Source: Cochlodiniinecator piscidefendens (GTDB lineage: Bacteria; Pseudomonadota; Alphaproteobacteria; Rhodobacterales; Rhodobacteraceae). From it: DNA of 64,000 nt. Under the pieces are notes generated by a model. That model did no database searches, was not told where the DNA came from, and saw nothing but the letters and a program-made list of their open reading frames with translations. This document shows positions 16,381 to 24,107 of this stretch, piece by piece (positions within the stretch are counted from its first letter, which is position 1; each line of letters starts with the position of its first letter). Position numbers and translations under genes: made by a program. The stretch lies in contig NZ_JAAOIE010000001.1 of the NCBI RefSeq assembly GCF_011326755.1, positions 646,344 through 710,343 on the forward strand, written 5' to 3'.

Positions 16381-17003
16381 TGCAAGATGGTCTATTTATT
16401 ACGTTCGAAGGGATCGATGGGTCCGGAAAATCAACGCAGGCCTGCCGCTTGGCTGATGCTTTGCGCGCCGAAGGGCGTGAAGTCGTCCTAACCCGTGAAC
16501 CTGGCGGCTCTAAAGGGGCCGAAGAAATACGTCGACTGGTATTAGAGGGCGACAAAGATCGGTGGTCTGCTGAAACCGAGATATTGCTATTCACGGCTGC
16601 ACGGCGCGATCACCTTGAAAAGACGATTGAACCCGCATTGAATGAGGGCAAAATAGTTATTTCAGATCGCTTTGCCGATTCAACACGCATGTATCAAGGT
16701 ATTTCTCGCGGCGATTTGCGCCTAACAGTAGATGAGTTGCACCGCATGATGATCGGACGTGAACCTCATCTTACCGTATTAATTGATATGGATCCAAGCG
16801 AAGGCCTTTCTCGTGCCCTGGGACGGCAAGGAACCGAAGAACGATTTGAAAGCTTTGGCGTTGAGATGCAGCAGAAAATGCGTGCGGGCTTTTTGGAGCT
16901 GGCTGAAGAATTTTCAAACCGGTTTCTGGTAATCAACGGCACGCAATCGCTCGAAGATGTTGCAAAAGATGTCTTTGCAGCGGTCAAAGGGCGGATGGAA
17001 TGA
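16380..17003 (+). CDS. tmk: thymidylate kinase
   Basis: 207 residues from ATG 16380 (ATG overlaps the previous TGA). P-loop FEGIDGSGKST at residues 9–19, the DR motif SDRFADSTRMYQG, and a lid region near 140–155. It phosphorylates dTMP to dTDP. Normal length. Its stop overlaps the holB start (ATGA); tmk–holB adjacency is common in bacteria. Confidence 0.95.
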   Translation: MQDGLFITFEGIDGSGKSTQACRLADALRAEGREVVLTREPGGSKGAEEIRRLVLEGDKDRWSAETEILLFTAARRDHLEKTIEPALNEGKIVISDRFADSTRMYQGISRGDLRLTVDELHRMMIGREPHLTVLIDMDPSEGLSRALGRQGTEERFESFGVEMQQKMRAGFLELAEEFSNRFLVINGTQSLEDVAKDVFAAVKGRME

Positions 17004-18133
17004 ACACCGACCTCGCCCCCGAAGCGGATTGTGTCACCGGGGCGCCGCATCCGCGTGAGACGCAATATCTGATGGGACATGCGGCGGAAGAGGCCGCATT
17101 TTTAGACGCCTATAACTCTGGTCGTTTACACCACGCATGGATGATCACAGGTCCGCGCGGCATTGGTAAGGCGACATTGGCCTGGAAAATTGCCCGATTT
17201 CTATTGACCCAACCTATGGGCAGCGACGCCGGATTGTTTGGTGAGGCCCCCGCCCCAACTGATTTAAGCACCGACCCGGACCACCCCGTTTCCCATCGCG
17301 TCAACGCGTTGTCTGAACCGCGCCTCTATTTACTGAGGCGTCCATGGGACAAGGACAAAGATCGCCATAAGCAAGACATCACCGTTGATGAGGTGCGTGG
17401 CCTAAAAGGGTTTTTTGCCATGTCAGCGGCCGACGGCGGGCGGCGTGTTGTCATTGTTGATAGCGTCGATGAAATGAATCCATCCGCCGCCAACGCTTTG
17501 CTCAAGGTTCTGGAAGAACCGCCCAAAGACACGACGCTTTTACTCATCGGTCATCAGCCATCACGATTGCTACCAACGATCAAATCCCGTTGTCGCACTC
17601 TACGGCTATCCCCTTTAACACCTGAGGACATGGGCGCCGCTTTGTCTGGTGCAGGTGCTGCGCCGACAGATCACGCCTCTGCCTTGGCGGCCCTCACGTC
17701 CGGTTCGGTGGGCGATGCATTGCGGTTGATGACCCTCTCCGGCTTAGAAACCTATCAACAAATCGTTCTATTGTTTAGCGCATTGCCTAAACTGGACCGC
17801 CAACATTTGACCGCATTGGCAGAGTCTGTAACCGGAAAAGGCACAGCAGAACGCTATGATCTTCTGTTGGGGCTCGTTGACTTGTTCCTCGCCCGGATCG
17901 CCAAAACAGGTGCAATGGGTCAGCCCCAGATGCCCGAGGCCGCCGAAGGCGAAGCCAACCTCATGATGCGCCTTGCGCCAAACCCACAAGCTGGCCGCGC
18001 GTGGGCAGAGCTACAGCAATCTCTTGGCGCGCGCGTACGCCACGGGAAATCAGTCAACCTTGACCCCGCCGCGTTGATCCTTGATATGGGATTAAAGATA
18101 GATGAGACGGCGGCCAAATGGGCCGCGCGATAG
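17000..18133 (+). CDS. holB: DNA polymerase III delta' subunit
   Basis: 377 residues. AAA+ fold clamp-loader subunit: Walker A-like GPRGIGKATLAWK (about 50), a Walker B-region segment VIVDSVDEMNPSAANALLKVLEEPP, and the sensor 1 region HQPSRLLPTIKSRCRTLRL. The motif EEPP and SRC are typical of delta'. ATGA overlap with tmk; tatD starts 12 bp after it. Works in the cytosolic replisome clamp loader. Confidence 0.93.
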   Translation: MNTDLAPEADCVTGAPHPRETQYLMGHAAEEAAFLDAYNSGRLHHAWMITGPRGIGKATLAWKIARFLLTQPMGSDAGLFGEAPAPTDLSTDPDHPVSHRVNALSEPRLYLLRRPWDKDKDRHKQDITVDEVRGLKGFFAMSAADGGRRVVIVDSVDEMNPSAANALLKVLEEPPKDTTLLLIGHQPSRLLPTIKSRCRTLRLSPLTPEDMGAALSGAGAAPTDHASALAALTSGSVGDALRLMTLSGLETYQQIVLLFSALPKLDRQHLTALAESVTGKGTAERYDLLLGLVDLFLARIAKTGAMGQPQMPEAAEGEANLMMRLAPNPQAGRAWAELQQSLGARVRHGKSVNLDPAALILDMGLKIDETAAKWAAR

Positions 18134-18145
18134 CACAGGTTCCCC

Positions 18146-18949
18146 ATGAACGCCCCTGAAATTACCGATAGCCATTGCCACCTAGACTTCCCTGATTTTG
18201 ACGGTGAATTGCCCGATATCATCACGCGTGCCGCTGAGGCCGGCGTGACACGCATGGTAACCATTTGCACCAAATTGCGCCTGCTGCCGCAGGTTCAGGC
18301 ACTTGCTGAAACATATGATCCGATCTTTTTCGCGGCTGGCACACACCCGATGAGTGCCGCGGATGAACCTCTGGCCACAGTCGATGAACTAATCGCTCTT
18401 GCCCAACACCCAAAATTTGTTGGAATTGGCGAAACCGGGCTTGATTATCACTATACCGCCGACAGCAAAGACATACAAAAAGAAAGCCTGCGTGTTCACA
18501 TCAGTGCTGCGCGCGAAACTGGATTGCCGTTGATCATTCACTCCCGCGCGGCAGATGACGATATGGCGCGAATATTGGCGGAAGAACATGCCAACGGGGC
18601 ATATTCCTGTGTTATGCACTGTTTCTCATCCTCTGCTGAGCTGGCCAAAGCAGCGCTGGATTTGGGGTTTTATCTGTCGATGTCTGGTATTACCGCGTTT
18701 CCCAAAAGTCAGGAACTTCGGGATATTTTTGCAGTAGCCCCTGTTGACCGGATTTTGGTTGAGACCGACGCGCCCTATCTTGCGCCGCCGCCCTATCGCG
18801 GTAAACGTAATGAACCCGCCTACTCCGCCCATACAGCGCGTAAAGGGGCAGAGGTTTTCGGTCTGGACTATGTTGATTTTGCAGCGCAAACTCAGGCAAA
18901 TTTCGATCGGCTCTTTTCCAAAGTTGCCGCCTATACAAAGGCAGACTAA
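18146..18949 (+). CDS. tatD: TatD family metal-dependent deoxyribonuclease
   Basis: 267 residues. TIM-barrel amidohydrolase-like fold with the metal ligands of TatD: DSHCHLD near the start, a central GETGLDYHY, LPLIIHSRAADDD, VMHCFSS, and a final ETDAPYLAPPPYRGKRNEPAY. Probably the YcfH/TatD 3'-5' DNase. Its stop overlaps the ATG of the MBL hydrolase (TAATGG), in the tmk–holB–tatD–MBL operon common in alphaproteobacteria. Confidence 0.92.
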   Translation: MNAPEITDSHCHLDFPDFDGELPDIITRAAEAGVTRMVTICTKLRLLPQVQALAETYDPIFFAAGTHPMSAADEPLATVDELIALAQHPKFVGIGETGLDYHYTADSKDIQKESLRVHISAARETGLPLIIHSRAADDDMARILAEEHANGAYSCVMHCFSSSAELAKAALDLGFYLSMSGITAFPKSQELRDIFAVAPVDRILVETDAPYLAPPPYRGKRNEPAYSAHTARKGAEVFGLDYVDFAAQTQANFDRLFSKVAAYTKAD

Positions 18950-19749
18950 TGGCAGTTTTACGCTTCACTATCCTTGGATGTGGCTCCTCCGGTGGGGTGC
19001 CGCGTATTGGGGGCAATTGGGGCGACTGCGATCCGGATAATCCAAAAAACCGTCGCAGACGGTGTTCTATGCTTGTTGAGCGTGTTGAAAACGAAGGCAC
19101 AACATCGGTTTTAATCGATACATCCCCCGATATGCGCGAACAATTGCTGTCGGCAGATGTATCACGCCTTGATGCGGTGGTTTACACACACTCTCATGCT
19201 GACCATGTGCACGGTCTGGATGACCTGCGCCAAGTCGTGTTCAATATGAAATCACGCATTCCTGTTTGGGCGGATGGGCCAACACAGAATGACCTTTTGT
19301 CCCGGTTTGGCTATGCCTTTGCACAGCCAGAAGGGTCCCCCTATCCGCCAATACTGGAATTGCATACCATCATTAACGGTGACATCACGATTGATGGACC
19401 CGGGGGTGAGATCACTCTAACACCATTCAAAGTGGCGCATGGTTCAATTGACTCCCTTGGCTTTCGCATCCATTCGCTCGCCTATCTACCTGATGTTTCA
19501 GAGATTTACGACGATGCTTGGCTTGCCCTGAAGGGACTTGATGTTTTTGTGCTTGATGCCTTGCGCCGCACACCACATCCGACACACGCCCATCTAGAGC
19601 GCGCGCTGGAATGGATCAAACGCGCTGCTCCAAAACGCGGTGTTTTGACCAATATGCACATTGATCTAGATTACGACACGGTGGCGCTGGAAACACCTGA
19701 TCACATCACCCCGGCCTTTGACGGGATGACCATAGAAATACCTGTTTGA
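18949..19749 (+). CDS. MBL-fold phosphodiesterase-like hydrolase (PhnP/RNase Z-like)
   Basis: 266 residues. The N-terminus LGCGSSGGVPRIGGNWGDCDP and the metal motif THSHADHVHGLDDL mark the PhnP/YcbL-like branch of the metallo-beta-lactamase superfamily; later ligands are at VAHGSIDSLGF and NMHIDLDYD. Family members hydrolyse phosphodiester bonds, such as cyclic phosphates in PhnP; the substrate here is not known. Last gene of the tmk–holB–tatD operon. The next gene starts 1 bp after its stop. Confidence 0.85.
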   Translation: MAVLRFTILGCGSSGGVPRIGGNWGDCDPDNPKNRRRRCSMLVERVENEGTTSVLIDTSPDMREQLLSADVSRLDAVVYTHSHADHVHGLDDLRQVVFNMKSRIPVWADGPTQNDLLSRFGYAFAQPEGSPYPPILELHTIINGDITIDGPGGEITLTPFKVAHGSIDSLGFRIHSLAYLPDVSEIYDDAWLALKGLDVFVLDALRRTPHPTHAHLERALEWIKRAAPKRGVLTNMHIDLDYDTVALETPDHITPAFDGMTIEIPV

Positions 19750-19750
19750 T

Positions 19751-20680
19751 ATGCAGGCATTGATTGATGTTATCCTACCGGTATTCATCACAATCGGTTT
19801 TGGTTACATCGCAGTTTACAAGGGCTTTTTCAAAACCGACTATGTCGACGGATTGATGAAGTTCACCCAGAACTTTGCTATTCCAGCCCTGCTGTTTCGA
19901 GCAATCTCAACGCTAGACCTTGGGCAGAATTTTAATCCGGGCCTACTGATAAGCTATTATTCCGGCGCGATAATATGCTTTTTGGTCGGAATTTACGGCG
20001 CTCGCTATCTGTTTCAACGCGATTGGGAAGACGCTATTGTAATTGGGTTTTGCTGCCTGTTTTCCAACACCGTCCTTTTGGGACTGCCGATAACCGAACG
20101 CGCCTTTGGGACCGACGCCCTCGCGAGTAACTACGCCATCATCGCGATCCACGCCCCATTTTGCTACGGGGTTGGCATTACAGTGATGGAGGTTGTCCGC
20201 AATCGTGGAAGCAACCTCGTTACGAAAGCAAAATCCGTTCTCAACGCGATGTTTCACAATGCTTTGGTTTTGGCGATCGCCGCAGGGCTTTTCGTCAATT
20301 TATCAGGGCTTTATATACCGGTCACCCTAACCGACGCGCTTGATCTTCTGGCGCGTGCCGGGTTACCTGCAGCTTTGTTTGGGTTGGGTGGCGTATTGGT
20401 TCGCTATCGACCCGAGGGCGATTTGCGCGCGATATTTTTTGTTTGTTTTGTCGCGCTTTTCGTTCAGCCTTTCATAACTCTGGTACTCGGAAATCATTTT
20501 GAATTATCTGACCAAGCGTTACGATCCGCGATCATTACGGCGGCGATGGCACCAGGGATCAATGGGTACATTTTTGCGAATATGTATGGGCGGGCGCAAC
20601 GTGTTGCGGCCTCATCCGTGTTGTTTGCAACAGGTGCAACCATTCTGACAGCTTGGGGTTGGCTAAGCCTGCTGCCATAG
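19751..20680 (+). CDS. AEC family transporter (auxin-efflux-carrier type)
   Basis: 309 residues with about ten membrane helices in two halves, and the AEC pattern: GYIAVYKGFFKTDYVDGLMKF at the N-terminus, NFAIPALLFRAI, then FGLGGVLVRYRP and MAPGINGYIFA in the second half. Members export or import organic acids or other anions across the inner membrane; substrate not predictable. It starts 1 bp after the MBL gene, so probably in the same transcript, and faces the convergent gltX. Confidence 0.82.
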   Translation: MQALIDVILPVFITIGFGYIAVYKGFFKTDYVDGLMKFTQNFAIPALLFRAISTLDLGQNFNPGLLISYYSGAIICFLVGIYGARYLFQRDWEDAIVIGFCCLFSNTVLLGLPITERAFGTDALASNYAIIAIHAPFCYGVGITVMEVVRNRGSNLVTKAKSVLNAMFHNALVLAIAAGLFVNLSGLYIPVTLTDALDLLARAGLPAALFGLGGVLVRYRPEGDLRAIFFVCFVALFVQPFITLVLGNHFELSDQALRSAIITAAMAPGINGYIFANMYGRAQRVAASSVLFATGATILTAWGWLSLLP

Positions 20681-20700
20681 AAAAGGGCGCCTCTGCGCCC
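20681..20700 (-). terminator. rho-independent terminator of gltX
   Basis: On the minus strand GGGCGC-AGAG-GCGCCC is followed by TTTTCT. It lies between the convergent AEC and gltX stops. The T-run favours the gltX direction. Confidence 0.7.
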
Positions 20701-20722
20701 CAATTCATTGATCAATTCCGCC

Positions 20723-22051
20723 TTATGGGCGAATGCCAATTTTCTGCATCAACGGCAGCACCTGCCCCATGTCGGGTCCGTGGCTTTGACCGGTTAACGC
20801 TTTGCGCAGTGGCATAAACAAACCACGACCTTTGCGTCCTGTTTCGGCTTTCACCGCCTTTGTCCATTCCGACCAAGTGCTGTCGGTGAAGGGCATAGCT
20901 GGCAACATTGACATGGCTGTTGCTACAAATTCGGTGTCTTCCTCTTCGATCACCGGCTCGGCCCCCTCAGACAGCATGCTCCACCAACCATTTAGATCGT
21001 CTAGAACCGTAATATTCTGGCTCACGGCAGACCAGAATTTTTTAGCGATATCAGACGGAACGCCAATTTCGCTGATACGATCCGCAACGTCTTCAAACGG
21101 CAAAGCCTGATTGACACGTGCTGTCAGGGGAAAGACATCTTCGATGTCAAATTTGGTTGGAGCGGAGCCGAAATGTGTGAGTTCAAAGCCTTCGGCCAAC
21201 TCATCCATCGTGCTGCGCAATTCCATGTTATCGGAGGAGCCAATCCGCGCCATCAAGGACAACAGCGCCATGGGTTGAACACCGCGTTCACGCAGGTCGC
21301 GCAACGCCAATGTTCCAAGCCGTTTGGACAAAGCTTCGCCCTGGGGACCGGTCAACAAAGAATGGTGCGCAAAGGATGGAACTGTTCCGCCAAGCGCCTG
21401 AATAATTTGGATTTGTGTCGCTGTATTGGTGACATGGTCCGAACCACGCACAACATAAGACACACCAAAATCGACGTCATCACACACAGAGGCAGGCGTA
21501 TACAGGAACTGCCCATCGCCGCGGATCAAAACAGGGTCAGATACAGAGGCCGCGTCAATCGAAAGATCGCCCAGAATTCCATCGGTCCATTCGATGCGTT
21601 CGAGGTCCAGCTTAAACCGCCAGTGACCGTTGCCGCGTTCTGCGCGCAGAGCTTCTTTTTCAGCGTCAGATAGGGCCAAAGCCGCACGGTCATAAACAGG
21701 GGGTTTTCCCATGTTCAACTGTTTCTTGCGTTTCAGGTCCAGCTCTGTAGGTGTTTCAAAACATTCATAAAGTCGGCCTGCATCGCGGAGTTCTTGCGCC
21801 GCTGCCTGGTAGCGTTCCAGACGATCAGATTGGCGTTCAACGCGGTCCCAAGTAATGCCCAGCCATTCGAGATCTTCTTTGATCCCGTCGACATATTCTT
21901 CTTTTGAACGCTCTGGATCGGTATCATCCAAACGCAAGATGAATTGCCCGCCAGCTTTGCGTGCGATCAGGTGGTTAAACAGCGCGGTGCGCAGGTTGCC
22001 AACATGCAGATAGCCAGTGGGGCTTGGGGCGAAACGGGTTACGACGGTCAT
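20723..22051 (-). CDS. gltX: glutamyl-tRNA synthetase
   Basis: 442 residues from ATG 22051, chosen over an upstream ATG at 22075 because AAGGAG lies just before it and the conserved start TVVTRFAPSPTGYLHVGNLR follows. Class I signature HIGH-like HVGN at about 18, and KMSKS-like ALSKRLG at about 240. Charges tRNA-Glu (and possibly tRNA-Gln, to be amidated, as in many alphaproteobacteria). Upstream lies an 11-bp phased repeat array (22121–22186), an unusual feature for a synthetase gene. Confidence 0.93.
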   Translation of the reverse strand: MTVVTRFAPSPTGYLHVGNLRTALFNHLIARKAGGQFILRLDDTDPERSKEEYVDGIKEDLEWLGITWDRVERQSDRLERYQAAAQELRDAGRLYECFETPTELDLKRKKQLNMGKPPVYDRAALALSDAEKEALRAERGNGHWRFKLDLERIEWTDGILGDLSIDAASVSDPVLIRGDGQFLYTPASVCDDVDFGVSYVVRGSDHVTNTATQIQIIQALGGTVPSFAHHSLLTGPQGEALSKRLGTLALRDLRERGVQPMALLSLMARIGSSDNMELRSTMDELAEGFELTHFGSAPTKFDIEDVFPLTARVNQALPFEDVADRISEIGVPSDIAKKFWSAVSQNITVLDDLNGWWSMLSEGAEPVIEEEDTEFVATAMSMLPAMPFTDSTWSEWTKAVKAETGRKGRGLFMPLRKALTGQSHGPDMGQVLPLMQKIGIRP

Positions 22052-22120
22052 CGGGGTCTCCTTGTTGGCGACCATGTCTCATAGACCGTACCGAATGTCC
22101 AGAAAATCAGATAAAAAACG

Positions 22121-22186
22121 ACGTATGACATCTGTGCACAAAGTGTATGACAAACGTATGACTCTTGTGCATACGATTTGCGCATC
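22121..22186. repeat. 11-bp phased direct repeats upstream of gltX
   Basis: Six 11-bp units in exact register from 22121: GTATGAC recurs at 22123, 22145 and 22156, and TGTGCA at 22133 and 22166, with a variant TGCGCA at 22179. The array is 70–135 bp upstream of the gltX start and just beyond the terminator of the RHH/EF-hand gene. One helical turn per unit suggests cooperative protein binding. Confidence 0.55.
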
Positions 22187-22203
22187 ATGTTCAGAGAAAG
22201 AAC

Positions 22204-22231
22204 AAAAACAACCACCCGCAAAACGGATGGC
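22204..22231 (-). terminator. rho-independent terminator of RHH/EF-hand gene
   Basis: On the minus strand CCATCCG-TTTTG-CGGGTGG (one G-T wobble) is followed by TTGTTTTTG. It starts 30 bp after the EF-hand stop. Confidence 0.6.
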
Positions 22232-22262
22232 TGTATAGATTATTTAACACTGCTGTAAGAAT

Positions 22263-23057
22263 TCAGTTCGCCATAAATTCTGGCAGGCTGATCGCGCCAT
22301 CACGGCTGACGTCGAGTTCGGCGAACTCTTCGGTTAGCTCATACGAAATTTCAGCCATCAACGCGCTGCTGCAGTCTGGGGTCAATTGCGCGGTAAAGGT
22401 GGTCAGTTCGGCATCGTTGGTCAATGCGGCGTTAAATTCGTCCTGGGTCACGCGCAGGTCGTTGTTTGCGTCAAGTTCGTTGAATTCGTTCTGCGCTTCT
22501 GACTGCATCGCGCTCCAGACTTCGTCAAAGTTTAAAACGCCATCGCCATTGCCATCCATTTCACCAAAGAACGCTGTCAGTTCATTTGAAAAATCATCAT
22601 CGACCATCGCGGCGTCTTGGGCCTCAAGCCGTTCAAAATCGGCGTGGCAGATCGCAGGGATATCATCATGCTCCTCCTCTTCATCCATCACGTCGGCCAT
22701 GAGAAACGCGTCAAATTCGGCACGTGTGACTGTACCATCATTGTTTGCATCCGCTTCGGTGAACATTTCGCGAATATCTTCGCTCGCCGTCGCGGTGCTG
22801 AGAGTGACAGCGTTCAGTGACACGCCAAGGCCCAGCACAATCGCGGTTGCCAAAGCGCCTGCACGAAGAGTTCCTGTTGATTTTGCCATTGCTACAATTC
22901 CTTTGTGTTTTGGGTCATTGGCACCGCCCAACTCACGCGTCACAAGGTCCCGGACAATTGCACTCATCGGTTGGTCGCGTTCTTGGCCCAGCTTGGCCAA
23001 TTCAGCCTTAAGCTCTGGTGAGAGGCGCACTTCGATGGTTTCTGTCTTTTTGCTCAT
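22263..23057 (-). CDS. ribbon-helix-helix/EF-hand fusion, with internal start for exported EF-hand protein
   Basis: 264 residues from ATG 23057. Residues 1–45 look like a ribbon-helix-helix DNA-binding or antitoxin-type domain (ETIEVRLSPELKAELAKLGQ, then SAIVRDLV). Residues 57–92 form a hydrophobic signal or anchor, and four EF-hand loops follow at about 103–114, 168–179, 196–207 and 249–260 (for example DANNDGTVTRAE and DGNGDGVLNFDE). AAAGGA precedes an internal ATG at 22889, which would give a 208-residue exported calcium-binding protein on its own. Either a membrane-anchored regulator with a periplasmic calcium sensor, or two nested products. I know of no such standard architecture. Confidence 0.75.
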   Translation of the reverse strand: MSKKTETIEVRLSPELKAELAKLGQERDQPMSAIVRDLVTRELGGANDPKHKGIVAMAKSTGTLRAGALATAIVLGLGVSLNAVTLSTATASEDIREMFTEADANNDGTVTRAEFDAFLMADVMDEEEEHDDIPAICHADFERLEAQDAAMVDDDFSNELTAFFGEMDGNGDGVLNFDEVWSAMQSEAQNEFNELDANNDLRVTQDEFNAALTNDAELTTFTAQLTPDCSSALMAEISYELTEEFAELDVSRDGAISLPEFMAN

Positions 23058-23192
23058 GATGCGGTCGTCTTTCGGCTGTGGTGCCATGGAATTGAAATGT
23101 GGCCCCAATGGTCGATGGTCAAAGAAATTGATGCCCTGACAATGGGGTTTTCGTGTCCGGACATCAAGGTTTGCAAGGAAATATGGGCGAAT

Positions 23193-23570
23193 TCACGCGT
23201 AAGAGATGATTTCAATTTCGATGTCATCCGGCGCATTAAAGTAAAACCGTTTACCCGGTTCATAGTCACCATGATTATTTGGAGTAAAGCCAAGCGCCTT
23301 GACCCGTTCCTCTGTAGCGTCAACGTCATCCACCACAACGCCGATGTGATTCATTGCGCCCGGGGTTTCATAGGTGTTGGATAAACGTCCCGCCCCACCG
23401 CGCGAATACACCGCGATATAGCTGGTATCGCCGCCGACGTGATAGGTGGTGCCGTTGTTCTTGGCCTCCCCCTGCCAACGGATTTGCCAATCAAACAGGT
23501 TGCACAGTAGGTCGGCTGTCGCTTTAGGGTCGGTGACGGTGATGTTTACGTGTTCAACAAAGGGCTGCAT
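23193..23570 (-). CDS. VOC family (glyoxalase/bleomycin resistance-like) protein
   Basis: 125 residues from ATG 23570 (AAAGGA 8 bp upstream; the longer frame lacks support). Single VOC module with paired beta-alpha-beta-beta-beta units: FVEHVNITVTDPKATADLL… and MNHIGVVVDDVDATEERVKALGF, ending NAPDDIEIEIISYA. Likely metal ligands are H in VEHVN, H in MNHIGV and E near the end. Divergent from soxR with a consensus SoxR box between, so probably redox-induced, possibly for glyoxal-like or electrophile detoxification. Confidence 0.82.
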   Translation of the reverse strand: MQPFVEHVNITVTDPKATADLLCNLFDWQIRWQGEAKNNGTTYHVGGDTSYIAVYSRGGAGRLSNTYETPGAMNHIGVVVDDVDATEERVKALGFTPNNHGDYEPGKRFYFNAPDDIEIEIISYA

Positions 23571-23618
23571 CTGGGGGATCCTTTTTGGTGATTCAGTCTT
23601 GATATCCTCTTTGTAATT

Positions 23619-23636
23619 TCTCAAGTTAACTTGAGA
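23619..23636. promoter_or_regulatory. SoxR operator (soxbox)
   Basis: TCTCAAGTTAACTTGAGA is an 18-bp perfect palindrome whose core CTCAAGTTAACTTGAG matches the known SoxR recognition sequence of enterobacteria. It lies 49 bp from the VOC start and 16 bp from the soxR start, so it can serve both directions. Confidence 0.9.
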
Positions 23637-23651
23637 TCAAGGAGTTTTTTC

Positions 23652-24107
23652 ATGGCTGAAACAGCAATGCTCGCGATTGGAACAATCGCGGCGCGCACGG
23701 GATTGGCGGTGTCGGCGGTCCGCTACTATGAAGAAGAACGACTGGTATTTCCGGTGCGTGCCGCAAGCGGGCACAGACATTTTCGACGATCTGACATCAG
23801 ACGGCTGAGCTTTGTAAGGATTGCACAACAGCTGGGGTTTTCGATTGCCGATATTCGCGAGCAATTGCGTGGATTACCCGAAGAACGCACCCCAACCAAG
23901 CGCGATTGGGAAAAGATCAGCACGGGGTTTCGCCGCATTCTGGATGAACGGATCACCGCAATGGAGGTTCTGCGCGATAAACTGGACGGCTGTATTGGGT
24001 GCGGTTGTTTATCGTTGGATAAATGCCGGCTTTACAACCCTGATGACGCAGCCCACGCCAAAGGCAGTGGGCCACGGTATTTGATGGGGGATCGCCCTGA
24101 AACTTAG
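23652..24107 (+). CDS. soxR: redox-sensitive MerR-type activator SoxR
   Basis: 151 residues from ATG 23652 (AAGGAG upstream). MerR winged helix at about 7–75 (IGTIAARTGLAVSAVRYYEEERL), a dimerisation helix, then the [2Fe-2S] cluster loop with C114, C117, C119 and C125 in the C-x2-C-x-C-x5-C spacing of SoxR. It senses redox-cycling compounds and superoxide by cluster oxidation. A SoxR box lies directly upstream, implying autoregulation and control of the VOC gene. Its stop overlaps the convergent nadE stop. Confidence 0.95.
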   Translation: MAETAMLAIGTIAARTGLAVSAVRYYEEERLVFPVRAASGHRHFRRSDIRRLSFVRIAQQLGFSIADIREQLRGLPEERTPTKRDWEKISTGFRRILDERITAMEVLRDKLDGCIGCGCLSLDKCRLYNPDDAAHAKGSGPRYLMGDRPET

